A stretch of 64,000 bases of DNA from an uncultured Pseudomonadota bacterium (lineage in GTDB: Bacteria; Myxococcota_A; UBA796; CAJQPC01), in NCBI GenBank assembly GCA_913060515.1, contig CAJXRZ010000018.1:24667-88666 (forward strand), written 5' to 3'. Below, piece after piece: positions 35,179-44,467 of this stretch. How positions within the stretch are numbered: the stretch's first letter is position 1; each line of letters begins with the position of its first letter. The position numbers and the translations under genes are program-made. Below the pieces are notes generated by a model. It saw only the letters and a program-made list of their open reading frames with translations, was not told the DNA's origin and searched no databases.

Positions 35179-38100
35179 GCACCGAGTCTGGCGGACTGCG
35201 CCCACGACAGGGCCCAACGACTGGGGCAGGAAAGGCTCTGGCCAAGTGGTTGCCGCCTTTGATGGTGCGCATCCGCGCCGATGGTGTGGACGCCCTGGCC
35301 ATGCGCCTGGAAGCGGACATGGGGGCCAACCTGCCCTCGGTGCCGGACGTTGGCTTCTCCCGCGCGCTGGCAGTGGCCGGCGAGCACCTGATGGACGAGC
35401 GTCGGGGGCTTCTCAAGTCCCGCTCCGAGCTCGCCGTGGCGGCCCAGCGTGCAAAGGGCAGCGGAGAGCTGCGCTCGGTGCTCCAGCACTTCCTGCGCAC
35501 GACGGTCAAGGATGAGCGCGAGCTGGCCAAAGACCTGCGTGCTCTGGGGCGCAACCTGGACGCCAACGCCTTGGGTGAGCGCATCGATGCGCGCATCAAC
35601 GCTGCGGGAATTGAGCTGGAGATGCTCTGCTTGATCCTGGCGCATCATCCTTTGCGTGGGCCTGCCAGCAGCTTCTTGGACTCTTTGATTCTCGACACCC
35701 GAGCCCAGACGCGCCGGGCAGCGGTAGGGACCCTGGCCCGCTGGATCTCCAGGGTGCTCTCGTTGAGCAAGGACCTGGACGAGACCATCGTGGAGGTAGA
35801 GGGCGCGCTGGTGCAGCGGGTTTTGGACTTGGTACACCATCCGGATCCCCTCACTGGGCGGCGGGCTCTGGTCGTGTTGGTCGGCTTGCCCGTGCCACGG
35901 GCCCTCTCGGAGCTGCGCGCCTTGCTGGATCGAAACGCCAAGCAGCCGGTGGACTTTCTGCTGCGCGCGACGGCCACCCGACTGATGGTGGAGGTCTCGT
36001 CCGAGGCCGCCAGAGACGCCTACATGGTGGCCCGCGTAGACCCCAGCGAGACGGTGCGTTGTGCGCTGGTCGACGCGCTGGGTGAGACCAGCACCCCGGG
36101 TTCCCGTGCCCTGATTCAGCGGCTGCGGGTGGACGACCCGGCGCTCTCGGTGCGGACCCGTGCCGGCATGGCGCTGCGCACCCACAGCAAACCCGCCCCT
36201 GTGCCCGAGGTGGTCGAGCGGGTGAGCCGTCTGCGCCATGGCGAGCAGGACACTCTGACCTTGCCGGGAGACCTGAGCGCCCTGAAGTTGGCTGAAGAGC
36301 TCCTGCCGATGGTCGACACCGATCACGGCTTTGGCATCGAGTCCTTGGACGCCCGCCGCGTGCGCGTTCACAGGGGGCAGTCCAGAGTGCTGCGCGCCTG
36401 GCGTGTGCTGCTGGAGCTGCGCCGCGGAGACCCTGGCAAACGCCAGTATGGGGACCACCTCTCAGGCGGCCACTACCACGGCGACATCGTGGTTCCTGCC
36501 GCCGCCATGGCCGACGTCTCACCCACCGAGGTGCCCGGTCGTCCAGTGCTCAGCGGTCAGTGGGGATCCTGGGGGCCGTGGCTGCCGCTGCCGGATCTCT
36601 GCGTGGATGCCCTCTGGGAAGGGGACAAGACCCTGCTGACCCGCCAGGGTCGAACACACCTGCAGGCCCCAACGGGACTCTGGCCTCGTATGCGGGCTGG
36701 ATGGTCCTTGGCTTGGGACTTTCGACGCTTCGCTGGACTGCGGGAGCAGGCTCTGGCGGGCAAGGACCTCTCCGCCCGACGCGCCTACTCGGAGTCCCTG
36801 GAAGAGCTGGGCTTCAAGCTGGACTTTGTGCCCAGTCCTACCGTGGATGCTCGCCTGCCCGAGATGTTCCCGCCTCCCCGCCGCGAGCTGCTCCTGGGGG
36901 CCCCTTTGGCCGCCGGCGCGCTCTTGGATGGGGCCTTTGATTTGATCTCTCAGCGCGCACTCCAGCCCGTGGACTTGGTGCTGCTCTCCGCGGGCATTGG
37001 CGGGGTGTTCTTTGGGCGCCTGATGGTCAATCACCAGCGCACCCGCCGCGCTCGGGCTGCCATTCCCCTGGTGGTCGGAGGCTGGGGTACCCGAGGGAAG
37101 TCGGGTGTGGCCCGCCTCAAGGCCGCGCTCTTTGAGGGCTTGGGCTACGACACCGTCTGCAAGACCACCGGCTGCGAGGCCATGGTGATGCGGTCCTTTG
37201 CTGGGCGCCCGGCCACCGAGTTCTTCCTGTTTCGGCCCTACGATAGGGCCACCATCTGGGAGCACGCCGACCTGCTTCAGCGCGCCGCCGCCATGAAGGC
37301 CGAGGTCTTCATCTGGGAGTGCATGGCTCTGCGCCCCTCCTACGTCGAGCAGCTCCAGCTTCACTGGACCCGGGATGATGTCTCCACCATCACCAACACC
37401 TACCCCGACCACGAGGACATCCAGGGTCCCACCGGTCAGGACGTCGCCGAGGTCATCTCCAGCTTCGTTCCGGAGAGCGCGCTGGTACTGACCACTGAGC
37501 AGCAGATGACCCCGATCCTGAGGGACCGGGCCGCTGAGCGTGGCAGCAAGCTGCACGAAGTCGCAGCGGGCGAGATCGACACCTTGCCCGCCGACTTGCT
37601 GGCCCGCCTTCCCTACCAGGAGCACCCCGCAAACGTGACTCTGGTTGGCCAGCTCGCCAAGGAGCTGGGCGTGGATCCGGAAGAGGCCGTGGTGCTCATG
37701 GCCGACCACGTCGTGCCCGACTTGGGCTCCCTGGCCACCTTCCCCGAGATGCGCCTTCGGGGCCGCAGAGTGGAGTTCACCAACGGCTCCAGCGCCAACG
37801 AGCGCACCGGTTTTCTGAACAACTGGCGTCGCACGGGCTTTGAGGGACATGATCCCGAGCGAGACGCCGAAGATGTGCTCGTGTTGGTGATCAACAACCG
37901 CTACGACCGCGTCGCGCGCTCCCAGGTCTTCGCCGAGATCCTGGTCCAGGACGCCACCGCCCACCGCATGGTGCTGATCGGCACCAACCTGGAGGGTCTG
38001 CAGGCCTACATCGAGGAGGCTCTGGACTCCGCGATGGCCACCATCGAGGTCTACGGGGGTGGCGCGGATCTGGTCACCGCGCGCCTCTCGGGTCTGCAGC

Positions 38101-39113
38101 GTCGCCTGCGCATCGTGGAGCTCCCCGCGCTTCTGCGGGCAACCCAGGAGCAGCTCGGCTTGGACCTGGAGTCCAGCGCCCGACACTTTGAGGACCTCTT
38201 GGATCTGCTGCCGGCCGAGCTGCTCTCCCAAGAGCAGGCCCAAGCACTCCTGGCGGACTGGGTGAAGGACTTGGAGGCCACCTTGGCCAACCTGGACTCT
38301 GCCTTCGACCAGAGCGGCCAGGCCGCGGCGGCCTTTCATGACGCCTTAGACCACCAGCGAGGCCTGATCGACGCGACCGACCCCTGGCTCGAATTCGCCA
38401 CCGAACAGCTTCGCTTTGCCGCTCTGGTGCGGGCCTGGGAGACTCTGCCAGACCGCGCCACAGCTCAAGAGATCCTGGACATGGAAGAGGCCACCGGCAG
38501 CCTGTTTCGGGACATCTTCTTGGGCCGGCTTGTCGTGGTCCAGGACAGTGGGGCCACCGGCGACCAGATCATCGAGGCCATCGCCCTGAGTACGCCACTG
38601 GGCAGCCGAGCCCGCGTGCTCTCCGCTCAGAACATCAAGGGCACCGGCTTGGACTTGGTGTACCGCTTCTTCCACGCCCGCCGGCCCATGGAGTGGGCCC
38701 GTGATCTGCGCGCGGGAGACGCGGCGCTGCGCTCCAAGGCGCTCGAGCAGCTTCGCGGCTGGCATCAGTGGTCTCTGCCGCTGGTTCATGAGCTGCTGCG
38801 CATCCTCTCTTACATGCAGCAGGGCGGCGGCGTCACCGAGCTTCAGGAGAGCCTGGGCGCCGAGCTCAAGCGACGCCGGGAGCTGCTGGACACGGCCGGT
38901 TCCAGTTCCGGTGGCCAGGGCCCATTGGCCAGCTTGATCGACCCCTTGCTCTCCATCGCCAGGCGCTGGGAGGCGGACCGTCTGATGGACGACCTGGCCA
39001 ATGGGCGCATCAGCGCAGTGCGTGCCGAGCACAACCTGCGTCGCCTGACCTACGAGCAGCGCGGGGACCAGATCGAGGATGCAGGGCCCATCGGTTCAGG
39101 GCTGCTCTCTTAG
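35175..39113 (+). CDS. CapB/PgsB-like poly-gamma-glutamate synthase-type Mur ligase with long extensions
   Basis: 1312 residues; ATGA overlap with the previous gene and TGGAG upstream. Residues about 30-400 are helical and HEAT-like. Two membrane segments lie at about 572-620. The Mur-ligase core follows: P-loop G638TRGKS643 in GGWGTRGKSG, ITNTYPDHEDIQGPTGQDVAE (the CapB form of the Mur motif), and FTNGSSANE in the C-terminal ligase part. CapB uses ATP to add glutamate through gamma-amide bonds. Bacillus PgsB is about 390 residues, so about 600 residues at the N-terminus and 340 at the C-terminus are extra. It is the last gene of the operon. Confidence 0.85.
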   Translation: MSTESGGLRPRQGPTTGAGKALAKWLPPLMVRIRADGVDALAMRLEADMGANLPSVPDVGFSRALAVAGEHLMDERRGLLKSRSELAVAAQRAKGSGELRSVLQHFLRTTVKDERELAKDLRALGRNLDANALGERIDARINAAGIELEMLCLILAHHPLRGPASSFLDSLILDTRAQTRRAAVGTLARWISRVLSLSKDLDETIVEVEGALVQRVLDLVHHPDPLTGRRALVVLVGLPVPRALSELRALLDRNAKQPVDFLLRATATRLMVEVSSEAARDAYMVARVDPSETVRCALVDALGETSTPGSRALIQRLRVDDPALSVRTRAGMALRTHSKPAPVPEVVERVSRLRHGEQDTLTLPGDLSALKLAEELLPMVDTDHGFGIESLDARRVRVHRGQSRVLRAWRVLLELRRGDPGKRQYGDHLSGGHYHGDIVVPAAAMADVSPTEVPGRPVLSGQWGSWGPWLPLPDLCVDALWEGDKTLLTRQGRTHLQAPTGLWPRMRAGWSLAWDFRRFAGLREQALAGKDLSARRAYSESLEELGFKLDFVPSPTVDARLPEMFPPPRRELLLGAPLAAGALLDGAFDLISQRALQPVDLVLLSAGIGGVFFGRLMVNHQRTRRARAAIPLVVGGWGTRGKSGVARLKAALFEGLGYDTVCKTTGCEAMVMRSFAGRPATEFFLFRPYDRATIWEHADLLQRAAAMKAEVFIWECMALRPSYVEQLQLHWTRDDVSTITNTYPDHEDIQGPTGQDVAEVISSFVPESALVLTTEQQMTPILRDRAAERGSKLHEVAAGEIDTLPADLLARLPYQEHPANVTLVGQLAKELGVDPEEAVVLMADHVVPDLGSLATFPEMRLRGRRVEFTNGSSANERTGFLNNWRRTGFEGHDPERDAEDVLVLVINNRYDRVARSQVFAEILVQDATAHRMVLIGTNLEGLQAYIEEALDSAMATIEVYGGGADLVTARLSGLQRRLRIVELPALLRATQEQLGLDLESSARHFEDLLDLLPAELLSQEQAQALLADWVKDLEATLANLDSAFDQSGQAAAAFHDALDHQRGLIDATDPWLEFATEQLRFAALVRAWETLPDRATAQEILDMEEATGSLFRDIFLGRLVVVQDSGATGDQIIEAIALSTPLGSRARVLSAQNIKGTGLDLVYRFFHARRPMEWARDLRAGDAALRSKALEQLRGWHQWSLPLVHELLRILSYMQQGGGVTELQESLGAELKRRRELLDTAGSSSGGQGPLASLIDPLLSIARRWEADRLMDDLANGRISAVRAEHNLRRLTYEQRGDQIEDAGPIGSGLLS

Positions 39114-39136
39114 GCCGCTTCCCCGGCGGGCTGCAG

Positions 39137-41323
39137 CTACTGGCTGACGCCGCCCGTCCAGATGCGGCGCTCTGCGCTCAGGGTCAGGGCATAGGTGCCC
39201 GGCTCGCCTTCGACGCGCAGGTAGTCGTAGGGGTGCGGTGCAGTGATGGCGAAGCCTTCGCTCAGGTCCTGGGCTTCCTGCCAGCTAATCAGCGCGACGT
39301 CGTCCACGGAGACCCAGCCCTGGCCGCGGTTCGGCGGCCGGGTGCGCAGCTGGACCTTGAGGGCGCGCGGGTTGGCCTCGCGGTCGAGGGGATCCGCTGT
39401 ATCTGCCGGCATGTCCAGGTCAGCCCAGTAGACCGCCCATTCCTCGCCGGGCACCACAGAGACTGCCGTCTGCTCCCCAAACTCCAGATCGCCTTCGCTG
39501 GCGCGGTACTCGACCTCGAGATCGAACCGGGCGCCACCTTCACCTTGGGCGTAAGCCAGGATGGACAGGTCTTTCTTGGGCAGTGCCACGGAGTCGCCTT
39601 CCACCCGGATGCGGTTGCGGAAGGTGACCACCACGTCCTGGCTGTTGTAGCCATCGCGGGTCATGCACAGGCCGGTGGCGCCGCGGTAGGCGCCGCTCAC
39701 ACAGGCAAAGCGGGCATCGCTCCCGGTCAGCCAGCGGGTCACTTCGAAGTCGTCTTCGTCTACGTCTACATCTTCAAAGTCGCCGAAGAGCAGCAGGTCG
39801 CGGCCCGCCTTGGCGCTCAGGTTGGAGCCTTGGCCTCGGGCGAAGGCCAGAGACTCGGTGGGCTCCAGAAGCTGGCGCAGATCGACCACGGCCGCACCAG
39901 AGTCCGTGATCTCGATGCTCAGCTCGATGCTGCGCTCTTGAAGGCGCCAGTCTGCGGGATCCCCGCTGACCTTGACCCGACCGTTGTGGGGCACGACTTG
40001 GCCGCCATATCCCTCGCTGCTCCAGGCCATACGGCGCAGCATCCACTGGGCCAAGTCCCCGACCAGGGCACGCGGTCGGTAGTCCTCCAAGTAGATGGGC
40101 GTCCCGGTCGCCGGCCGCCAGTTCTGGCCGGAGATGTCCACCTGTAGAACCAAGCCCAGCATGGTCTCCATGCGGTCTTGGTCGAAGATGAAGTTGCCCA
40201 GGCTGTGGGCGATGAGCACCCCTTCGTCTACGTCGAATCCCTGGACGAAGTGGGGGTGGTGGCCGATGATCAAGGCCGCGCCTTCTTCGACGCCCAGATC
40301 GAAGCGGCTCTGGGTGTACTCGCTTGGACGCTCGGTGTACTCCTTGCCAGTGTGAAGCTGCAGGATGGGGCTGCGTCCAGCGGCGGTGGCCGAGCGCAGG
40401 GCCTCGCGCACGCCCTCGGTATCGGTCAGGTCTGCGGCGCCGGCTTGGGTGGGGGTGGCGACGTAGCCAATCTCGTGCTGAAAGCCGTCGACGCTGGTCA
40501 TGGAGAGCATGCTGTAGGGCTTGCTTGCCAGGGTGAAGTCGTGGGGTGCGAAGGCCTGCTCGGGGGTCATGCCGCCCCCGCTGTGGGCCAAGCCGCTCTG
40601 GTTCACCCAGTCCAGGGTGTCGACCACGCCCTGCTCCAGGTAGTCGTAGAGGTGGTTGTTCCCAAGAGAGACGTAGTCAAAGCCCTCTGCAGCGACCGCG
40701 TCCACGGCGCCGGGCAGCGTGAAGAAGACGTAGTCCTTTGTGGGGTGGGGCGTATCTGGGGTGAGCGTGACCGGGGTCTCTAGGTTCAGGGAGCGGTAGT
40801 CCGCGTAGCGAAAGAGCGGCTCCACCCAATCAAAGGTGGTGCGTGTGTCGGGCTCCGGATCGCTGGCCTGGATCAGCGCCTCTGGGTCGTCCGGGGGCAA
40901 CGCCGTCAGCGGTGTGGTCTCTTGGGTGTCGACAAAGCGCCGGCCGTAGCTGACATCTCCGGCGAAGAAGATGCGCGCGTAGTCGCTGCGCTCGGGCTCC
41001 AGCAGGATGGTGTCCAAGGTGACGATGCCTTGGTCTTGGGCCACCGCGAGCTGCACCGGGATGACCTCGGTGTAGAAGCCGGGTGCTTGAACGGTGAGCA
41101 GGGCGTTCTGACGGAGCAGCGGGGAGAGGGTGAAGCTTCCGGAGTCATTGCCCTCCTCCAAACCCTGAATCTCGACCTTCACCCCCGGGATGCTCTCGCC
41201 GCTGGCACTGAGCACCTGCGCACTGACGCTGATCGGCGTCGCGAAGTACTCTTCACGCGCCAAAACCTCCCGCTCGGGCATTCCGGGGGGCCAGGTGTTT
41301 GAGCAAGCGAGCAGTAGCAGCAC
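39137..41323 (-). CDS. CapA/PgsA-like lipoprotein with metallophosphatase-fold domain
   Basis: 728 residues from a GTG at 41323; an in-frame stop lies 12 bases upstream, so this is the earliest start. The signal MLLLLAC has only six residues before the Cys. Residues about 30-110 resemble a carboxypeptidase-regulatory-like beta domain. The CapA domain (about 115-420) has FAGDVSYGR (Asp123), SLNLETP, SLGNNH (His224) and GHHPHFVQG, the metallophosphatase-like motifs of CapA/PgsA. The last 220 residues look like a carbohydrate-binding jelly roll. CapA is needed for poly-gamma-glutamate assembly in Bacillus. It converges on capB, 23 bp apart, and is thus transcribed separately. Confidence 0.88.
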   Translation of the reverse strand: MLLLLACSNTWPPGMPEREVLAREEYFATPISVSAQVLSASGESIPGVKVEIQGLEEGNDSGSFTLSPLLRQNALLTVQAPGFYTEVIPVQLAVAQDQGIVTLDTILLEPERSDYARIFFAGDVSYGRRFVDTQETTPLTALPPDDPEALIQASDPEPDTRTTFDWVEPLFRYADYRSLNLETPVTLTPDTPHPTKDYVFFTLPGAVDAVAAEGFDYVSLGNNHLYDYLEQGVVDTLDWVNQSGLAHSGGGMTPEQAFAPHDFTLASKPYSMLSMTSVDGFQHEIGYVATPTQAGAADLTDTEGVREALRSATAAGRSPILQLHTGKEYTERPSEYTQSRFDLGVEEGAALIIGHHPHFVQGFDVDEGVLIAHSLGNFIFDQDRMETMLGLVLQVDISGQNWRPATGTPIYLEDYRPRALVGDLAQWMLRRMAWSSEGYGGQVVPHNGRVKVSGDPADWRLQERSIELSIEITDSGAAVVDLRQLLEPTESLAFARGQGSNLSAKAGRDLLLFGDFEDVDVDEDDFEVTRWLTGSDARFACVSGAYRGATGLCMTRDGYNSQDVVVTFRNRIRVEGDSVALPKKDLSILAYAQGEGGARFDLEVEYRASEGDLEFGEQTAVSVVPGEEWAVYWADLDMPADTADPLDREANPRALKVQLRTRPPNRGQGWVSVDDVALISWQEAQDLSEGFAITAPHPYDYLRVEGEPGTYALTLSAERRIWTGGVSQ

Positions 41324-41349
41324 AGGGGGCTTCCAGGGTCAGAATGGGC

Positions 41350-41355
41350 ACTATA
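41350..41355 (-). promoter_or_regulatory. Possible -10 element of the CapA-like gene
   Basis: On the minus strand TATAGT lies 26 bases before the GTG start, so a transcript would have a short leader containing GGAAG. No good -35 is seen at 16-18 bases. Weak evidence. Confidence 0.3.
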
Positions 41356-41458
41356 TCCGGCCTTTCTTCCATCTATCCTAAGGGCTTGTCCGCAGCTTTT
41401 ACTGATGATCTTGAATCGGTGACGCGATAAGATGGGGGCGTTGTCTTTGGAGTTCTCA

Positions 41459-43657
41459 GTGCGTCACGTCGTCCCGGCTTTGCTGCTCACCTTGGCTGCT
41501 TGCTCATCCGCTCCTTCCCAGGAGACCGGTCCCCAAGCGCCATCCTTCATGGAGCCGACTTCCAACGCCGTCTCTGGAGCAGCATGTAGCTTCTCCGCTG
41601 CACAGTGGTCGACCAGCGCAGGGCTCTTGCTCACGGACCGTTTCGACGAGATCGGTTCCGTTCAAGTGGGTGCGGACAGCTTGAACACCGCTGAGGAAGT
41701 GAAGGGCTACTTGGCGAGCGCCGATGGCTTCAACGCTGAGCTTGCCGCTCTGGCCGTGAACGTGGGCATGAACGATGCCGGTGTGTACGGCGAGTTCGCC
41801 GCTCTGGGTCAGGCCACACTCCTGGAAGGCCCCTTCGCTGGAAGCACGGCCCGTGAGCTCCTGAGCTTGGCTGCTGACCGCACCGCCGACCCAGACTTGA
41901 GCCAGGCCATGGCTGCCATGAACGAAGGCTTCAACGGCTGCCAAGCTGGTTGGTACTTGATCGACTCCATCGACGTGGACGGTGACGGTGTGCCCTTTGG
42001 GGATGACTGTGACGACGCCGACTCCTCCCTTGGGCAGCTCTTGTACAGCTCCGGGCTGGACTCGGACAACGGGGACTTTGACGCGACCTCTCAGTTGGGC
42101 GAGGACTGGGCGTGGGACGGAGACTCCGTCTACGCCACCGATGGCGGCCAGGAAGTTCAGCTCGGTACCTTCACCAGCTTGAGCGACTTCCCCACCGACT
42201 ACGTGGTCTACGCCGAAGTGAGCGCACAGGGCACCGAGCCCGGCTGTGGCTTTGACTGCCTGGAAGTGTGCGGCGACTACGAGCCCGAAGAGGACTGCTA
42301 CACGGACTACCAGGCTCTGGCCTTGGGCATCCTGAGCTTCGAAGTGACCGCAAACGGGACCGCGACCCTGTCCAACAGCGGCGACTACGACGTCTGTCTG
42401 GAAGGCTTCGCGATGTGGGACAACGCCGGCAGCCAGTCCCTGGTTGTGGGCGAAGAGGTCCTCTCCGGCGAGGAGTACCGCATCGAGGCAGGCTCCAGCT
42501 TGGAGCTGTACTACGGCTCTTGGACCACCGACAACGGCAACTACTCCCCCTACTTGGATGAGGCCGACTTCTGGTGCTACCAGAACGGCACCACTCTGGC
42601 CACGGGCACCGAGTACAGCTCCATCGGAGCTTGGCTGCCCGAGGACATGCAGTACTACATCGCCGAGGAGACCGATACGGACGGTGACGGCGTCGAGGAC
42701 CATGTCGACTGGGCCAGCAACCAGGGCGTTCAGGCTCAGGTCAACCTCTGGGACTACCAAGACAGCCACGCCGCTGTTGCCATCGGCAAGCTCGCTGAGA
42801 GCACCTCCGACGGCACGGTTCTGGTCACCTTGACCGCGCAGAACCGTGGCGCCGTGGCCACCAGCGTGACCGTGACCGACAGCATCCCCGCTGCTTGGTC
42901 TCTGGTGCAGTGTGACCAGACCCCAGACAGCACCGACGACTCCGACGTCGACACGCAGCTGAGCTGGAGCATGAGCCTGGACGGCTGCACCGATGACTGT
43001 TCGACCGTGGACGAGGTCGTCATCACCTGTGAGATCTCCTACAACCTGAACACCGACCTGGACATCGTCGAGCTGCCTCAGGCCTTCGCCGAGTACAACG
43101 ACTCCGACGACGATGAGGTCAGCTACTCGATGCAGGCTGCGGCCTTCGACTACGACTGGGACTCCGACGGACTCATCCTCTGTGGTGAGACCGAGCGCTG
43201 GCGTGCTGGCATCTTGGCCCGCGCCTCCGTGGACAGCGACCAGGACGAGGGCTTCAACGGTTACCGCTGTGCCCTGGCCGAGAATGCAGAAGAGGAGTGC
43301 TTCGACCCCGGACACTTCCTGCAGATCGGTGAGTTCATGGACGCTCCCGAGGACGGGATCGACTCCGAGTGCGAGGGCACCTGCGACAACTCCAGCTTCG
43401 ATCAGTTGGCCCGCGCGGACCACGACGGCACCACCAGCCTGCGTGACGGCGACTCGGCCAGCCTGACCTTCTGGGTCTACCAGGACCAGCTCTACTGCGC
43501 CGCCGACGACACCACCGGCAACTTGGTCGCTGAGACCAGCGTCACTGACGACAGCTTCGAGTTCGGCGAGACGGGCTTCTCGACCCTGAACATGTTCGGC
43601 GACTTTGACTCCATCAAGGTTTGCGAAGTGCACGCGGCCAAGACCACCGGTAGCTGA
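41459..43657 (+). CDS. Acidic, cysteine-containing lipoprotein with calcium-loop and DUF11-like segments
   Basis: 732 residues. I choose the GTG at 41459 because TTGGAG is 7 bases upstream and the product starts with a normal signal (MRHVVPALLLTLAAC, Cys15). An in-frame ATG at 41432 has no ribosome site. Asp-rich calcium-type loops occur at about residue 175-190 (DVDGDGVPFGDDCDD) and 405-415. A segment near 460-550 resembles DUF11/Ig-like repeats (LTAQNRGAVATSVTVTDSIP). Base composition at third positions is less extreme than in neighbours, which suggests a highly expressed surface protein. A terminator follows at once. Confidence 0.75.
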   Translation: MRHVVPALLLTLAACSSAPSQETGPQAPSFMEPTSNAVSGAACSFSAAQWSTSAGLLLTDRFDEIGSVQVGADSLNTAEEVKGYLASADGFNAELAALAVNVGMNDAGVYGEFAALGQATLLEGPFAGSTARELLSLAADRTADPDLSQAMAAMNEGFNGCQAGWYLIDSIDVDGDGVPFGDDCDDADSSLGQLLYSSGLDSDNGDFDATSQLGEDWAWDGDSVYATDGGQEVQLGTFTSLSDFPTDYVVYAEVSAQGTEPGCGFDCLEVCGDYEPEEDCYTDYQALALGILSFEVTANGTATLSNSGDYDVCLEGFAMWDNAGSQSLVVGEEVLSGEEYRIEAGSSLELYYGSWTTDNGNYSPYLDEADFWCYQNGTTLATGTEYSSIGAWLPEDMQYYIAEETDTDGDGVEDHVDWASNQGVQAQVNLWDYQDSHAAVAIGKLAESTSDGTVLVTLTAQNRGAVATSVTVTDSIPAAWSLVQCDQTPDSTDDSDVDTQLSWSMSLDGCTDDCSTVDEVVITCEISYNLNTDLDIVELPQAFAEYNDSDDDEVSYSMQAAAFDYDWDSDGLILCGETERWRAGILARASVDSDQDEGFNGYRCALAENAEEECFDPGHFLQIGEFMDAPEDGIDSECEGTCDNSSFDQLARADHDGTTSLRDGDSASLTFWVYQDQLYCAADDTTGNLVAETSVTDDSFEFGETGFSTLNMFGDFDSIKVCEVHAAKTTGS

Positions 43658-44467
43658 TTGGCCCGGTTGGCTCGAGAGCGGGGAGGCTTCGGCTTCCCCG
43701 TTTTGGCTCTGTCCTTCTCCCTTCTTCTGCCTCTAGGCTGTAGCAAGGGGGAGCAGGACTCGGAGCCCGTGGACAGCGACTCGGCCGCGGAGACCGGGAC
43801 GTTGCCGCAGGACGAGATCTGCGATTCGGGCGCAGACGAGGACATCGATGGTCTGATCGACTGCGCGGATCCAGACTGCAGCGAGCTCTGCGAGGAGATC
43901 TGCACCAACGATGTGGACGACGACGCCGACGGTTTTGTGGACTGCTTGGACTCCGAGTGTGAGCAGGAGGCTGTCTGCCTTCGTGCCTACACCATGAAGG
44001 CCACCCTGCGTTTTGACACCTTGGAGCTACGTTTTGGCTCTGGGGTTCAGGCGGAGTACGGGGAGCTTGGCACCGCGGATGGGGTGGGCAGCGTCGTGTT
44101 GGAAGGGGTGGCCAACAGCGCCTTGGACACTGACTTTATCTGCGAGGGCAACCTCGTCGCGCAGCCGGTCGCCGATGGCGGTCCCTTCCCTGGCTTTGCC
44201 TTTGAAGAGCTCAGCTGTCCGGACTGTGACTTTGGCCTACGTTTCGAGGTCTCTCCCCTCTGGCCCGGCACCTGCCCGGTGGAGACCCTGCCCGTGCAGA
44301 TCCTTGGGGTTCAAGACGGCAAGCAGGGCCTGTACTTGGAGCAAGGCGCAAGCTGGCAGCTCTTCTACAAGGGCACGGGCACCTGGAAGGACGAGGGCGG
44401 CGACCGGGTCGTGAACTTGGTGGATGTTACCCAGCAGGCCGAGTGGACTTGGCAGGGTGACTATTAG
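43658..44467 (+). CDS. Lipoprotein with MopE-like Asp/Cys motifs
   Basis: 269 residues if the TTG at 43658, directly after the previous stop, is used; this gives a positively charged signal ending in LPLGC. A TTG at 43703 would start after the terminator and give a short signal of 12 residues before the Cys, in the style of other lipoproteins here. Neither has a ribosome site. After an acidic spacer come two motifs of the type CxDxxDDDxDGxxDCxDxxC (about residues 53-110), common in myxobacterial surface proteins. The C-terminal half is beta-rich and unrecognised. Its end lies next to the truncated hydrolase. Confidence 0.68.
   Translation: MARLARERGGFGFPVLALSFSLLLPLGCSKGEQDSEPVDSDSAAETGTLPQDEICDSGADEDIDGLIDCADPDCSELCEEICTNDVDDDADGFVDCLDSECEQEAVCLRAYTMKATLRFDTLELRFGSGVQAEYGELGTADGVGSVVLEGVANSALDTDFICEGNLVAQPVADGGPFPGFAFEELSCPDCDFGLRFEVSPLWPGTCPVETLPVQILGVQDGKQGLYLEQGASWQLFYKGTGTWKDEGGDRVVNLVDVTQQAEWTWQGDY
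43679..43704 (+). terminator. Intrinsic terminator with TTCG loop
   Basis: A 9-bp stem (CGGGGAGGC/GCTTCCCCG, one G-T pair) is capped by TTCG and followed by TTTT. It starts 21 bases after the stop of the 732-residue lipoprotein gene. It lies inside the first codons of the next open frame if that frame starts at 43658. Confidence 0.85.

Noticed and set aside
32218..35217. Minus-strand open frame of 999 codons
   Set aside because: It mirrors the barrel protein gene. Its product is rich in His, Gln, Gly and Arg with no motif, as expected for an antisense shadow.
36519..38339. Minus-strand open frame of 606 codons
   Set aside because: Antisense to the CapB-like gene, whose Mur-ligase motifs are clear on the other strand.
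41504..43633. Minus-strand open frame of 709 codons
   Set aside because: Antisense to a lipoprotein gene with a good ribosome site and signal; the frame has no start signal and a Val/Gly-rich product.
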